Shown: positions 43,660-53,228 of the stretch, piece by piece
Numbering within the stretch: the stretch's first letter is position 1
Layout of the letters: each line of letters opens with the position of its first letter
Assembly: GCA_947492525.1 (NCBI GenBank)
Contig: CANLNQ010000002.1
Location: 62,001 to 126,000, forward strand
Origin: an uncultured Granulosicoccus sp.
GTDB taxonomy: Bacteria; Pseudomonadota; Gammaproteobacteria; Granulosicoccales; Granulosicoccaceae
DNA: 64,000 bases
Direction: 5' to 3'
The notes under the pieces: model-generated
The model's input: the letters and a program-made list of their open reading frames with translations, nothing else
Databases searched by the model: none
Told to the model about the DNA's origin: nothing
Made by a program: the position numbers and the translations under genes

Positions 43660-44405
43660 AGATCATTGTCTGTGTCAAACGTGTTGTTGACTACAACATC
43701 AAGGTTCGGCCCAAGGCCGATAACAGCGGAGTCGACATTGCCTCCGTCAAGATGTCCATGAATCCCTTTGACGAGATTGCCGTGGAAGCCGCGGTTCGTT
43801 TGAAAGAGGCTGGGCAGGCCAGCGAAGTCGTGGCGGTATCGATGGGGGTTGCACAGTGTCAGGACACTCTGCGTTCGGCATTGGCCATGGGGGCTGACAG
43901 AGCCCTGCTCGTAGAGACCGACGCCGAACTGCAACCCCTGGCAGTTGCCAAGCTGGCCAAGTCCATCGCTGAACGCGAGCAGGCCGATCTGGTGTTGCTC
44001 GGCAAGCAGGCCATTGATGACGACTGCAACCAGACGGGCCAGATGCTGGCAGCTCTGCTGGGCTGTGGTCAGGCGAGCTTCGCCTGTGATCTGCAGGTCG
44101 ACGAAGACGGTTTGACGGTTTCCAGAGAAATAGACGGAGGCGTGCAGAGCGTACGCCTGAAACTGCCGGCGGTGGTGACAACTGATTTGCGGCTCAACGA
44201 ACCACGCTACGTGAAATTGCCCAACATCATGAAGGCCAAGAAAAAACCGCTCGAGCGCCTCTCTCCGGAAGAGCTGAATGTGGATGTCAGCCCCCGCCTG
44301 ACTCTGCTACGGGCCTCGGAACCTCCACGACGCCAGGCAGGTATCAAGGTTGCAGATGCTGCCGAGCTGGTGGCCAAACTCAGAAACGAAGCAAAGGTAA
44401 TCTGA
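43656..44405 (+). CDS. etfB: Electron transfer flavoprotein beta subunit
   Basis: A 249-residue EtfB, standard length. It opens MKIIVCVKRVVDYN, with the AMP-binding region around VLLGKQAIDDDCNQTGQMLAALLG near residue 108 and the family sequence KLPNIMKAKKKPLE near 187. With EtfA it accepts electrons from acyl-CoA dehydrogenases and passes them to ETF-ubiquinone oxidoreductase. It is translationally coupled to the hydratase and separated by one base from etfA. Confidence 0.96.
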   Translation: MKIIVCVKRVVDYNIKVRPKADNSGVDIASVKMSMNPFDEIAVEAAVRLKEAGQASEVVAVSMGVAQCQDTLRSALAMGADRALLVETDAELQPLAVAKLAKSIAEREQADLVLLGKQAIDDDCNQTGQMLAALLGCGQASFACDLQVDEDGLTVSREIDGGVQSVRLKLPAVVTTDLRLNEPRYVKLPNIMKAKKKPLERLSPEELNVDVSPRLTLLRASEPPRRQAGIKVADAAELVAKLRNEAKVI

Positions 44406-44406
44406 C

Positions 44407-45345
44407 ATGAGCATTCTTATCATTGCCGATCACGGCAACGGTGCACTGAAACCGGCTACACTCAATACCGTCACAGCAGCTGCACAGCTGGGTACGGAGT
44501 TGCATTTACTGGTCGTCGGCGAAAACTGCGCCGCTGTTGCCGAAGAGGCTGCCCGTATCGAAGGCATTACCAAGGTGCTGCTTGCCGATGCGCCACACTA
44601 CGCCCGGCAACTGGCAGAAGAGGTCGCGCCGCTGATCGCCCGGATCGCCGGTGATCATACCCATTTGCTGGCAGCAGCTGGCACCACTGGCAAGGATCTG
44701 ATGCCCCGAGTCGCCGCCTTGCTGGACGTGGCACAGATATCCGAGATCACGGCCATCGAGTCGCCAGATACCTTTGTGCGACCGATCTATGCCGGCAACG
44801 TCATGGCAAGCTACCAGTCTGCAGACCCGGTGAAGGTCATCACGGTGCGTGCCACCGCATTCGAAGCCGCCGCCGTCGGTGACAAGGCAGCCACTGTGCA
44901 AGCGGTGGAAGCGACCGCCGAGGCGGGACTGACGCAGTTCATCGAAGAGACATTGACCGTGTCCGAACGCCCCGAACTTACAGCTGCGAAAGTCGTGATT
45001 TCCGGCGGCCGCGGTATGGGCAGTGGCGAGAATTTCTCTCTGCTCGAAGAACTGGCCGATCAGATGGGTGCTGCGGTGGGTGCGTCACGAGCGGCTGTGG
45101 ATGCCGGTTTCGTGCCCAATGACTACCAGGTGGGCCAGACCGGCAAGGTGGTGGCGCCAGAGTTGTATGTTGCCGTCGGTATCTCGGGTGCCATCCAGCA
45201 CATGGCCGGCATGAAGGACTCGAAGATCATCGTGGCCATCAACAAGGACGAAGAGGCGCCGATTTTCCAGGTGGCAGACTACGGCATTGTCGGTGATCTG
45301 TTCGAGGTGCTGCCGCAGCTTTCCGAAGCTCTCAAACAATCATGA
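44407..45345 (+). CDS. etfA: Electron transfer flavoprotein alpha subunit
   Basis: A 312-residue EtfA, standard length. [20 protein letters not shown] begins the N-terminal domain. The FAD-binding C-terminal domain has [15 protein letters not shown] near residue 197, [35 protein letters not shown] and the closing [23 protein letters not shown]. It carries the FAD that shuttles electrons from the dehydrogenase encoded next. Confidence 0.96.
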   Translation: MSILIIADHGNGALKPATLNTVTAAAQLGTELHLLVVGENCAAVAEEAARIEGITKVLLADAPHYARQLAEEVAPLIARIAGDHTHLLAAAGTTGKDLMPRVAALLDVAQISEITAIESPDTFVRPIYAGNVMASYQSADPVKVITVRATAFEAAAVGDKAATVQAVEATAEAGLTQFIEETLTVSERPELTAAKVVISGGRGMGSGENFSLLEELADQMGAAVGASRAAVDAGFVPNDYQVGQTGKVVAPELYVAVGISGAIQHMAGMKDSKIIVAINKDEEAPIFQVADYGIVGDLFEVLPQLSEALKQS

Positions 45346-45408
45346 GCGAGTCTGCCAGACACGCCCAAGCTACCTTGTAAACATCCGAAATTTCGGGAGA
45401 ACAGATTC

Positions 45409-47193
45409 GTGACTACCTACAGCGCCCCCACCCGCGATATGCGGTTCGTGATCGAAGAACTGGCCGGTCTGGGTCAGATCAACGCCTTGCCTCAATACGA
45501 GGATGCCAGCCTCGATCTGGTTGATGCCGTACTGGAAGAAGCCGCGCGCCTGGCCGGCGAGGTTCTGGCACCCTTGAACAAGACGGGAGACCTGGAAGGT
45601 GCCCGCATTGTCGACGGTGAGGTCAAGGCGGTAACCGGTTTTGCCGATGCCTACCGCCAGTTTGTCGATGGGGGCTGGAACGGCATCGCCTTTTCTCCCG
45701 AGCACGACGGGCAGGGCTTGCCGGCTCTGGTCGGCACGGCGGTTCAGGAAATGTGGCAATCGGCCAATATGGCCTTCGCCCTGTGTCCGATGTTGACCCA
45801 GGGGGCCATCGAGGCGGTCGAGGCTCATGGCTCGGAAGCCATCCGTCAGACCTATCTGGCCAGAATGGTCTCCGGGGAGTGGACCGGTACCATGAATCTG
45901 ACCGAGCCACAGGCAGGCTCGGATCTGTCAGCGGTGCGCAGCCGGGCCATCCCCGAAGGCGATCACTACCTCGTCAGTGGTCAGAAGATCTTCATTACCT
46001 GGGGGGATCATGATGTGGCGGAGAATATCGTGCATCTGGTGTTGGCGCGCCTGCCCGATGCACCCGAAGGCACCCGTGGTATTTCCCTGTTCATCGTGCC
46101 GAAATACCTGCCAGGCGATGACGGTAGCCTGGGTGCGCTCAACGACGTCAGGCCGGTGTCACTCGAACACAAGCTGGGCATTCACGCCAGCCCTACCTGT
46201 GTCATGAGTTTTGGCGACAATGGCGGGGCGGTCGGCTATCTGCTGGGAGAAGCCAACAAGGGACTGGCTTGCATGTTCACGATGATGAACCATGCGCGGC
46301 TCACGGTTGGTCTGCAGGGTCTGGCCATCGCGGACAGAGCCTATCAGCAGGCAAGGGGCTATGCCCGCGATCGTGTACAGGGTGGTGCCCCCGGTGAAGA
46401 GGGTCGAGTGGCCATCATTCGTCATCCGGATGTACGACGCATGCTGATGCAGATGCGGGCTTATGTGGAAGCCATGCGCAGCGTGGCCTATGTGACTGCC
46501 GCCCATATGGATCTGGCACATGCCTCGGAAGACCCGGCGGTCTGCGCCAGACATCAGGCCCGGGTCGATCTGCTGACACCGGTGGTGAAGGGCTGGTGTA
46601 CGGAGATTGCCCAGGAGATCACCTCACTGGGCGTACAGATCCACGGTGGCATGGGGTATGTCGAGGAGACGGGCGCCGCCCAGCACTTTCGGGATGCGCG
46701 CATTACCACCATCTACGAGGGAACTACCGGTATCCAGGCCATGGATCTGGCGGGTCGCAAGGTGCTTCGCGATGGCGGTGAGGCGGCACGCGCACTGATC
46801 GTGGACATGCGCGAAACGCTTGAAGAGCTGCAGTCGCAGTCCGAGCTTCCCGCAGCCCTGGCCCCCGCGTTGAAGGCGTCGGTCGATGCACTGGATACGG
46901 CTGTCGAATGGCTGGTGAAGCAGGGCCCGAAGGATCCTGAGGTCGCCGGTGCGGTGGCTGTCAATCTGATGATGCTGACTGGCACGGCGCTGGGCACCTG
47001 GCAGATTGCACGTGGCGCCATGATTGCCAGTCGGCAACTGGCTGCCGGGGTGGGTGATAGCGACTTCCTGCAGGCGAAGATCATCACGGCACGCTTCTAT
47101 GCCGAACAGATCTCACCACGTTGCGAGGCTCATCTGTATGCGGTGCTGAGCGGTTCCGAGGCCACCATGGCTCTGGCAGATGAGCAGTTCTGA
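45409..47193 (+). CDS. Acyl-CoA dehydrogenase, long form (DmdC-like candidate)
   Basis: A 594-residue flavoenzyme, about 200 longer than short/medium-chain dehydrogenases. It has the N-terminal YSAPTRDMRFVIEELAGL segment and the C-terminal extra domain of the DmdC/long acyl-CoA dehydrogenase group. FAD-binding segments MNLTEPQAGSDLSAVRSRA near residue 162 and GHDVAENIVHLV-like sequence precede LTVGLQGLAIADRAYQQA, IHGGMGYVEETGAAQHFRDARITTIYEGTTGIQAMDL with the catalytic Glu near 440. Start is a GTG giving TTYSAP. Oxidation of methylmercaptopropionyl-CoA or a related short acyl-CoA is plausible; electrons go to the EtfAB encoded just upstream. Confidence 0.92.
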   Translation: MTTYSAPTRDMRFVIEELAGLGQINALPQYEDASLDLVDAVLEEAARLAGEVLAPLNKTGDLEGARIVDGEVKAVTGFADAYRQFVDGGWNGIAFSPEHDGQGLPALVGTAVQEMWQSANMAFALCPMLTQGAIEAVEAHGSEAIRQTYLARMVSGEWTGTMNLTEPQAGSDLSAVRSRAIPEGDHYLVSGQKIFITWGDHDVAENIVHLVLARLPDAPEGTRGISLFIVPKYLPGDDGSLGALNDVRPVSLEHKLGIHASPTCVMSFGDNGGAVGYLLGEANKGLACMFTMMNHARLTVGLQGLAIADRAYQQARGYARDRVQGGAPGEEGRVAIIRHPDVRRMLMQMRAYVEAMRSVAYVTAAHMDLAHASEDPAVCARHQARVDLLTPVVKGWCTEIAQEITSLGVQIHGGMGYVEETGAAQHFRDARITTIYEGTTGIQAMDLAGRKVLRDGGEAARALIVDMRETLEELQSQSELPAALAPALKASVDALDTAVEWLVKQGPKDPEVAGAVAVNLMMLTGTALGTWQIARGAMIASRQLAAGVGDSDFLQAKIITARFYAEQISPRCEAHLYAVLSGSEATMALADEQF

Positions 47194-47254
47194 GTCAGCC
47201 TTCCCGTCCCAACACGCCAGGGAACGCCTGCCGTCCTGATAACTACCGAGTCGC

Positions 47255-47293
47255 GGGCTCGTGAAACAGCTCATGGCCGATTTCACGAAGCCC
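47255..47293. terminator. Inverted repeat between convergent acyl-CoA dehydrogenase and mgtE genes
   Basis: GGGCTCGTGAAA and TTTCACGAAGCCC pair as a 12-bp stem with a one-base bulge and a 14-base loop, in the gap between convergent genes. It lacks a T-run, but position and length suggest a shared bidirectional transcription end. Confidence 0.55.
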
Positions 47294-47297
47294 TGAT

Positions 47298-48644
47298 TCA
47301 GAGTATCAGCGTCGCCAGGCCCAGGAAGGCCACCAGCCCGACCACATCGGTCACCGTGGTCAGTGCAACCCCACCAGCCAGCGCCGGGTCGATACCGAGC
47401 CGGCGCATCAGCATCGGCAGCATGGCGCCGGCATAGGCTGCCGTTACCAGGTTCACGATCAGCGCCGCGCCGATGATCATGCCGATCTGCTGGTCGCCGA
47501 ACCACAGCCACACCAGCGCGGCGATGATCAGCGCCCACAGGACGCCATTGAGCAGACCAATCGCGACTTCACGGGTCAGCAGGTCGCGTAGATTGCTCTT
47601 GTTGATCTGATTGAGCGCCTGACCGCGAATCACCAGGGTGAGTGTCTGGCTGCCAGCGATACCGCCCATGCTGGGCACGACACTCATCAGCACCGCCAGT
47701 GTGACAATGCGCTCCAGCGTACCTTCGAACTGGGCGATGACCCAGGAAGCCAGCAGGGCGGTCAGCAGGTTCACACCCAGCCACAGCGCACGCTTGCGGG
47801 TACTGCGCAGGATCGGTGCGAAGATGTCATCTTCCTGATTCAGGCCCGCCATGCTCATGACGCTCTGTTCGGCCTCCTCGCGAATGACGTCCACCACATC
47901 ATCGATGGTGACACGGCCGATGAGTCGGTTGTTGTCATCGACCACCGGGGCGGAGACGAGATCGAAATCCTCGAACATCCGGGCCACATCGCGCTGTGTC
48001 GTCAGGACGTGCAGGGGTTCGATCTTGCGCAGGGAGATATCGCTGACCAGGGTGTCGCTGCTGTTGGTCAGCAGCAGTCGCAGCGACAGTTCTCCCAGGT
48101 AGCGACCGTATCGGTCGGTTACCCAGAGTCTGTCAGTCTGGCGCGGCATCGAGCCGCGGCGGCGCAGATAGCGCAGCACCACATCCAGAGTCACATCGCC
48201 GCGCACGGTGATCACATCCAGGTTCATCAGACCGCCGGCACTGTCCTCCGGGTAGGCCAGAACCTGATCGAGACGCTCCCGGTCCTGGCGGCCCATGCCT
48301 GCCAGTATCTCGGATGTCAGCTGTTCGGGCAGCGACTGGACAAAGTCGGCCAGATCGTCAAGATCCAGTTGCTCGGTGGCGGCGACCAGCTCGTCCACAT
48401 CCATGTCGCGAACGAGGCTTTCACGCACCTCATCCCCCACTTCCATGAGGATTTCGCCTTCCAGCTCGGGATCGATGACATCCCACAGCAGGCGGCGGCG
48501 TACCGGCGGCAGGGATTCCAGCGCATCGGCGATCTCGGCCGGATGCATGGCGAGCATGATCTTGCGAGCAGCCGACACCGAGCCTTCACTGATATTCTCG
48601 GCCAGTGTGCTGGACTGCTGCTGCGGTTCGTTTTCAGGTTCCAT
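47298..48644 (-). CDS. mgtE: Magnesium transporter MgtE
   Basis: A 448-residue Mg2+ channel. The N-terminal helical domain has MHPAEIADALESLPPVRRRLLW near residue 32 and a long DELVAATEQLDLDDLADFVQSLP segment. A CBS pair follows (LHVLTTQRDVARMFEDFDLVSAPVVDDNNRLIGRVTIDDV near 210). The membrane part holds five helices with ASWVIAQFEGTL, SVVPSMGGIAGSQTLTLVIRG and PALAGGVALTTVTDVVGLVAFLGLA, where the Asp lining the pore lies. Magnesium binding to the N and CBS domains closes the channel. It is next to but separate from the PTS block. Confidence 0.95.
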   Translation of the reverse strand: MEPENEPQQQSSTLAENISEGSVSAARKIMLAMHPAEIADALESLPPVRRRLLWDVIDPELEGEILMEVGDEVRESLVRDMDVDELVAATEQLDLDDLADFVQSLPEQLTSEILAGMGRQDRERLDQVLAYPEDSAGGLMNLDVITVRGDVTLDVVLRYLRRRGSMPRQTDRLWVTDRYGRYLGELSLRLLLTNSSDTLVSDISLRKIEPLHVLTTQRDVARMFEDFDLVSAPVVDDNNRLIGRVTIDDVVDVIREEAEQSVMSMAGLNQEDDIFAPILRSTRKRALWLGVNLLTALLASWVIAQFEGTLERIVTLAVLMSVVPSMGGIAGSQTLTLVIRGQALNQINKSNLRDLLTREVAIGLLNGVLWALIIAALVWLWFGDQQIGMIIGAALIVNLVTAAYAGAMLPMLMRRLGIDPALAGGVALTTVTDVVGLVAFLGLATLIL

Positions 48645-48711
48645 CAGTAGCTGTCCTGCCCGACCGGGCGCGGAAGGTGTCCGGGCAACAGTACACTAGC
48701 GTAGATCATTC

Positions 48712-50463
48712 TCAGGCGTTCTGGGCTGATGCGTTCATCTTGTCGAGCTGGGCGTGTCTTTCCTCACTGGTCCGGGCCGCCATCAAGGCGTTGACCTGCT
48801 TCTTCAGCGTCGCCCGGCGACAGGTGATCAGATTCTTCTTGGTCTCCAGAATCAGGTTGGGCGGCATGCTGAATTCGGTCAGACCGAGGCCGAGCAACAG
48901 GCGAACGTAGCGGGCATCCCCGGCCATCTCGCCGCACATGGCCACCGGAATACCCGCCTTGTGTCCGGCGTCGATGGTGTGCTTGATCAGTGTCAGCACG
49001 GCCGGGTGCATCGGGTCATACAGATAGTCGACCTGATCATCGATGCGATCGATGGCCAGGGTGTACTGGATCAGATCGTTGGTGCCGATGGAGAGGAAAT
49101 CCAGTTGTTCGGCAAACTGATCGGCAGCGATGGCCGCCGCGGGCACTTCGATCATGCCGCCAATCGGCATGTTGTCATCGAACTCGATGTTTTCCTCACG
49201 CAGCGACTGCTTGACCTGTTTGACCAGGTCCAGGCACTGGGCGACTTCGGCCACATTGGTCAGCATCGGTAGCAGCATGTGGATCGGCCCGCGGGCCGAG
49301 GCACGCAGAATGGCTCGCAGCTGCGGCAGAAACAGGGAGGTATCGCTCAGGCAGAGCCGAATGCCTCGCAACCCCATGGCCGGATTATGGGCCTGGGGTC
49401 TGGTGCGGCTGGCCGCTTGTCCGTCAACCTGCTTGTCAGCACCCAGATCTGCGGTGCGAATGGTCAGCGGTTCGCCCTTGAGCGCACGCAGCACCTTGGT
49501 ATAGACCTTGAAATGTTCCTGCTCGGTCGGTACCGTCTCGCGATTCATGTACAGGAACTCGGTGCGGTAGAGGCCGACACCCTTGGCACTGACGCGTTTG
49601 AGCGCCTTGAGATCCTCCTCGATCTCGATATTGGCCATCAGCTTGAGCTTGACGCCATCGGTGGTCACCGCCTCGGTATCGTTGAGCTTGACCAGTTCAC
49701 GCTGTCGCTGTCGAGTCTCTTTCTGCTGGCGTCTGAAGTCGCTCAGCATCTCCTCGGTGGGTTCCGCCAGCACCATGCCCAGACGCCCGTCCAGTGTGAT
49801 GGCTTCACCGGGCTTGATATAGCGCCGGATGTTGCTCACGCCGACGATGGCCGGAATACCCAGACTACGTGCCAGAATGGCAGTGTGCGACAGCTGACCG
49901 CCGGTTTCGGTGACAAAGCCGGCGACGCCGTGATGCTGCATGCTCACGGTATCGGCAGGCGTCAGGTCATCGGCGACGATGATCTGGCCCTTCCAGTGCT
50001 CGGAGGCCACGACATTCTCGGCGCCGTCGTCCAGTGCCCTGAGCACCGAGTCGATGACATGGTTGACGTCGTCGATGCGGGTGGCCAGGTAGCTGTCATC
50101 CATTGAGCCGAATGCCTTGATCAGCTCTTCACGCTGTTGCTGCAGGGCAGCCTCGGCGTTGATCATCTCCGCCTTGATGATTTCCACCGGACGCTGTGAC
50201 AACACCGCATCGTCGAGCATCAGGATATGGGTTTCGATGAAGGAGCTGACATCGCTGGGTGCGTCCTTGGGGATATTGTCCCGGGCCGTGAGCAGTTGAG
50301 CCCTTGCTACCTTGACGGCCCGCTTGAAGCGACGGACTTCGGCCGGGATGTTCTGTTTCAGCAGCGTACGCGAGGTGACATCGATCTGGTTGCGTCGCAA
50401 CAGATAGGCGGTGCCGATGGCAATACCGCGGGAGACGCCAATGCCGCTGAACATCAGACTCAT
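48712..50463 (-). CDS. ptsI: PEP-protein phosphotransferase (enzyme I)
   Basis: A 583-residue enzyme I. The phospho-accepting His lies in GGQLSHTAILARSLGIPAIVGV near residue 190, the PEP-binding region has LYRTEFLYMNRETVP and TADLGADKQ, and the catalytic Cys is in AMCGEMAGD near 510. It takes phosphate from PEP and passes it to the HPr-like protein encoded two bases upstream. It lacks a GAF domain, so it is a PtsI-type rather than PtsP. No sugar-specific EIIB/EIIC gene is near, so it serves the regulatory PTS. Confidence 0.94.
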   Translation of the reverse strand: MSLMFSGIGVSRGIAIGTAYLLRRNQIDVTSRTLLKQNIPAEVRRFKRAVKVARAQLLTARDNIPKDAPSDVSSFIETHILMLDDAVLSQRPVEIIKAEMINAEAALQQQREELIKAFGSMDDSYLATRIDDVNHVIDSVLRALDDGAENVVASEHWKGQIIVADDLTPADTVSMQHHGVAGFVTETGGQLSHTAILARSLGIPAIVGVSNIRRYIKPGEAITLDGRLGMVLAEPTEEMLSDFRRQQKETRQRQRELVKLNDTEAVTTDGVKLKLMANIEIEEDLKALKRVSAKGVGLYRTEFLYMNRETVPTEQEHFKVYTKVLRALKGEPLTIRTADLGADKQVDGQAASRTRPQAHNPAMGLRGIRLCLSDTSLFLPQLRAILRASARGPIHMLLPMLTNVAEVAQCLDLVKQVKQSLREENIEFDDNMPIGGMIEVPAAAIAADQFAEQLDFLSIGTNDLIQYTLAIDRIDDQVDYLYDPMHPAVLTLIKHTIDAGHKAGIPVAMCGEMAGDARYVRLLLGLGLTEFSMPPNLILETKKNLITCRRATLKKQVNALMAARTSEERHAQLDKMNASAQNA

Positions 50464-50465
50464 GG

Positions 50466-50735
50466 CTACTCCTCTTCGTCGAAGCGTCGGTTGATCAGAT
50501 CGACCACCGCCGCCAGTGCCTCTTCCTCGTCCTCGCCGTCGGCGAAAACCGTGACTGTCGAGCCCTGGCTGGCAGCGAGCATCATGACGCCCATGATGCT
50601 CTTGCTGTTGACCCGCTGGCCATCCTTCTCGATATCGATACTGGCGGCAAAGGATGACGAGAGCTTGACGAGCTTTGCCGCTGCGCGAGCATGCAGGCCA
50701 AGTTTATTGATGATTTCGAGTTCTTGCTGAATCAT
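50466..50735 (-). CDS. HPr-family phosphocarrier protein
   Basis: An 89-residue HPr. The active-site His is in NKLGLHARAAAKLV near residue 16 and the regulatory Ser in VNSKSIMGVMMLA near 47. The Ser is retained, which fits the HprK kinase/phosphorylase encoded nearby. It relays phosphate from enzyme I to the EIIA-Ntr (PtsN) protein. Whether it is NPr (PtsO) or a general HPr cannot be separated by sequence alone. Its start overlaps the rapZ stop by ATGA. Confidence 0.95.
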   Translation of the reverse strand: MIQQELEIINKLGLHARAAAKLVKLSSSFAASIDIEKDGQRVNSKSIMGVMMLAASQGSTVTVFADGEDEEEALAAVVDLINRRFDEEE

Positions 50736-51592
50736 AGTTCTCGATGTCGTCTGGAAACGTTGTCGCGTGCCTCGGCAAAATGGTCGGCCAGCCGGTCGAT
50801 CAGGTACACCGATCGATGCCGACCGCCGGTGCAGCCTACCGAGACAGTCAGATAGGCGCGGTTTTCCGCTTCGAACATGGGGAGCCAGCGTTGCAGAAAA
50901 TCCCGGATATGTTCGAACATGTCCTCGACATCCGGTTGTTTCTGCAGGAACTGGATGATCGGCTTTTCACGCCCGGTGAACCGGCGCAGATCAGGCTCCC
51001 AATGGGGGTTGGGCAGACAGCGAACGTCGAACATGAAATCGGTGCTGGCCGGGGTGCCATGCTTGAAGCCGAAGGACTGGAAGACCAGTGCCAGGCCTAC
51101 CTGGGTCTTGCCCAGCACATAGGTGCGAATGACGTCGCGCAGCTCATGCAGGTTCAGGTCGGAGGTGTCCACCACCAGATCGGCATCTGCCTTCACCGGG
51201 TCCAGCAGGCGAGCCTCTTCATCGATGGCGCTGATCAGTGGCAGATCCTGGCTGCTGAGTGGATGCTTGCGACGGGTTTCGGAAAAACGCGTGACCAGAC
51301 GAGTGCGATCGGTGTCCAGGAAAAGCACCTCCACCTGCGTGTCCTTGCGGGCTCGCAGTTCGGTCATCAATTTCAGTAGATTGTCCGATGAGGCCCGCTC
51401 GCTGCGCATGTCGATGCCGATGGCAAGATTCGTATAGAGTTTCGAGCCGCTGGCCAGCAGCTTGTCAATGACATCGGACAGCAGGTTGGAGGGCAGGTTG
51501 TCTATGCAGAAGAACCCTTCGTCTTCCAGGGTGTGCAAGGCCACACTCTTGCCTGATCCTGAAAGACCAGTGACTATGGCGAGGCGTGTCAT
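50732..51592 (-). CDS. rapZ: RNase adapter / nucleotide-binding protein RapZ
   Basis: A 286-residue protein with Walker A GLSGSGKS near residue 9 and GFFCIDNLPSNLL near 33. The C-terminal RNA-binding part has FGFKHGTPASTDFMFDVRCLPNPHWEPDLRRFTGREK and VSVGCTGGRHRSVYLIDRL. In enterics it targets small RNAs such as GlmZ for RNase E and links cell-wall sugar supply to the PTS. The ATG giving MTRLAIV is preferred over a TTG one codon earlier. Confidence 0.96.
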   Translation of the reverse strand: MTRLAIVTGLSGSGKSVALHTLEDEGFFCIDNLPSNLLSDVIDKLLASGSKLYTNLAIGIDMRSERASSDNLLKLMTELRARKDTQVEVLFLDTDRTRLVTRFSETRRKHPLSSQDLPLISAIDEEARLLDPVKADADLVVDTSDLNLHELRDVIRTYVLGKTQVGLALVFQSFGFKHGTPASTDFMFDVRCLPNPHWEPDLRRFTGREKPIIQFLQKQPDVEDMFEHIRDFLQRWLPMFEAENRAYLTVSVGCTGGRHRSVYLIDRLADHFAEARDNVSRRHREL

Positions 51593-51595
51593 CAA

Positions 51596-52627
51596 TCAAT
51601 TCTCCGTGTCGGTATCGACGTCGGTGCCCGATTTCGGTCGGGGGCTGGGGCGGCGCTTACTCTGATGGGCAGCGATGGCAAGGGCACGTTCCTGCTTGCT
51701 GACCAGGTCTCGAGATGCACTATAACCTCCGGCGCGCAAGATCTGGTCGCGCACTGCCGCCTCGACCAGTACCGCCATATTGCGTCCCGGGGCTACCGGA
51801 ATCGTGCGTTTGGGTACCTTGACGCCCAGCACGACCCGGGTGCCGGATGGCTCGCTGATGCGATCGCCGGCAATGGCGGCCAGATCCTTGCTGAAATCCT
51901 CGCCGCTGACAGGCTTCAGGTGCACGATGCAACGCAGTATCTTGCGTGAACGCGTGTGTGCATCACCGTACATCAGGGCAATATTGAGAACGCCCAGGCC
52001 GCGTACCTCGAGAAAGTCCTGCAGCAGCGGCGGGCATTGACATTCGAGCGTGCCGGGTGCAATTCGGGTGAACTCGGGCGCATCATCGGCTACCAGGATA
52101 TGGCCGCGGCTGATCAGCTCCAGTGCCAGTTCGCTCTTGCCGACACTGGCGTCCCCGGTGATCAGCACGCCGGTGCCATGCACATCCATCATCACGCCGT
52201 GAATGATCTCGCGTTCGGCCAGCAACTGAGTCAGCAGAAAGCGCATGCGACTGTGCAATTGGCTGTAGTCGGCAGAAGAGCTCAGCAGGGCGATGTTTTC
52301 TCGTTCGGCCAGCTCGACGATGCTATCCGGCGGTTGCAGGGAATTGGAGACCACGATCATGTCGCAGGTATTGGGCAGCGAGTATTCGAAGCGGCTGGCA
52401 TCCAGCACCGAGGCCTCGCCGAACAGTCTGACCTCTGCCGCACCGAGCAACTGGATGCGATTGGGACTGTTGAAATTGAGCGGACCGAGCAGGCGAGGCC
52501 TGTCCACAGGGCCGGCGTCTCGCGTCAGCATGCGCGAATAGGCGGCATGGCCGCCTGTCCAGCTCAGGTCCAGATCCTTGCTCAAGGCCTGCACCGCGTC
52601 GCCAACGGTCAGTTGCCGGTAAGACAT
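51596..52627 (-). CDS. hprK: HPr kinase/phosphorylase
   Basis: A 343-residue bifunctional enzyme that phosphorylates or dephosphorylates HPr on its regulatory Ser. The P-loop GDASVGKSELALELI is near residue 160, the catalytic His/Asp-bearing sequence in VADDAPEF follows, and the HprK signature lies in LLQDFLEVRGLGVLNIALMYGD. The last 25 residues are a basic, Ser/Lys-rich tail (HQSKRRPSPRPKSG). Genetic context (rapZ, HPr, ptsN) matches the proteobacterial Ntr-PTS with HprK. Confidence 0.95.
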   Translation of the reverse strand: MSYRQLTVGDAVQALSKDLDLSWTGGHAAYSRMLTRDAGPVDRPRLLGPLNFNSPNRIQLLGAAEVRLFGEASVLDASRFEYSLPNTCDMIVVSNSLQPPDSIVELAERENIALLSSSADYSQLHSRMRFLLTQLLAEREIIHGVMMDVHGTGVLITGDASVGKSELALELISRGHILVADDAPEFTRIAPGTLECQCPPLLQDFLEVRGLGVLNIALMYGDAHTRSRKILRCIVHLKPVSGEDFSKDLAAIAGDRISEPSGTRVVLGVKVPKRTIPVAPGRNMAVLVEAAVRDQILRAGGYSASRDLVSKQERALAIAAHQSKRRPSPRPKSGTDVDTDTEN

Positions 52628-53211
52628 CAGTTGGCGACAGCTGGCAGGGATGTCAGGTGTTCGTAGAGCGCGTCCGGATCGTCGAAGCGGCGCAGTGAGT
52701 CTCGCAGTTCCTCGTCGCTGAAGCGCCGTGCCATCTGCGCCAGAATCTGCAGGTGCTCATCATTGCAATGCTCGGGGACCAGCAGGCCGAACACGAGATC
52801 CACGCTCTGGCCATCTGCCGATTCGTAGTCGACACCCTTTTCCAGCGTCACGAAAGCGGCAATGGGCTTCTCGATGCTTGCCAGACGGCTGTGGGGCAGG
52901 CCGACACCGTGTCCCAGGCCGGTACTGCCCAGACGTTCCCGGCTGATCAGCGCGTCCAGGATCTGCATGTCGCTGAGTGAATCGGCGGATTCCTCGTTCT
53001 TCTCGCTCTGCTTGCGTGACTTTCTGACCTTGCGTGAGTTGCTCTTCTCCTCCGTGCCTTCGGCACCGTCCTCATTGACGTCGTCGGTGGCGTTCCTTGC
53101 CCGAAGAGACTCACCCAGCAGTTCGGCCAGCGTCTGCAATGTGCGTTTCTTGCTCTGGATGCTGCAATGGCAGCGTATGCGCTCGGGATCGAGCAAATCG
53201 GATAAATCCAT
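52627..53211 (-). CDS. ptsN: PTS EIIA-Ntr (PtsN) with charged internal insertion
   Basis: A 194-residue EIIA-like regulator, about 40 longer than PtsN of enterics. The phospho-accepting His lies in GLGHGVGLPHSRL near residue 110. SLDLV-like strands and the terminal helix LRDSLRRFDDPDALYEHL are as expected. The additional residues, about 40-85, form a Lys/Ser/Glu-rich, disordered stretch (EKSNSRKVRKSRKQSEKNEES). The ATG has no Shine-Dalgarno-like sequence, and a structured RNA occupies the whole upstream gap. PtsN acts on potassium transport and nitrogen/carbon control in other bacteria. Confidence 0.93.
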   Translation of the reverse strand: MDLSDLLDPERIRCHCSIQSKKRTLQTLAELLGESLRARNATDDVNEDGAEGTEEKSNSRKVRKSRKQSEKNEESADSLSDMQILDALISRERLGSTGLGHGVGLPHSRLASIEKPIAAFVTLEKGVDYESADGQSVDLVFGLLVPEHCNDEHLQILAQMARRFSDEELRDSLRRFDDPDALYEHLTSLPAVAN

Positions 53212-53228
53212 GGGGTGTAGAAAAATTT

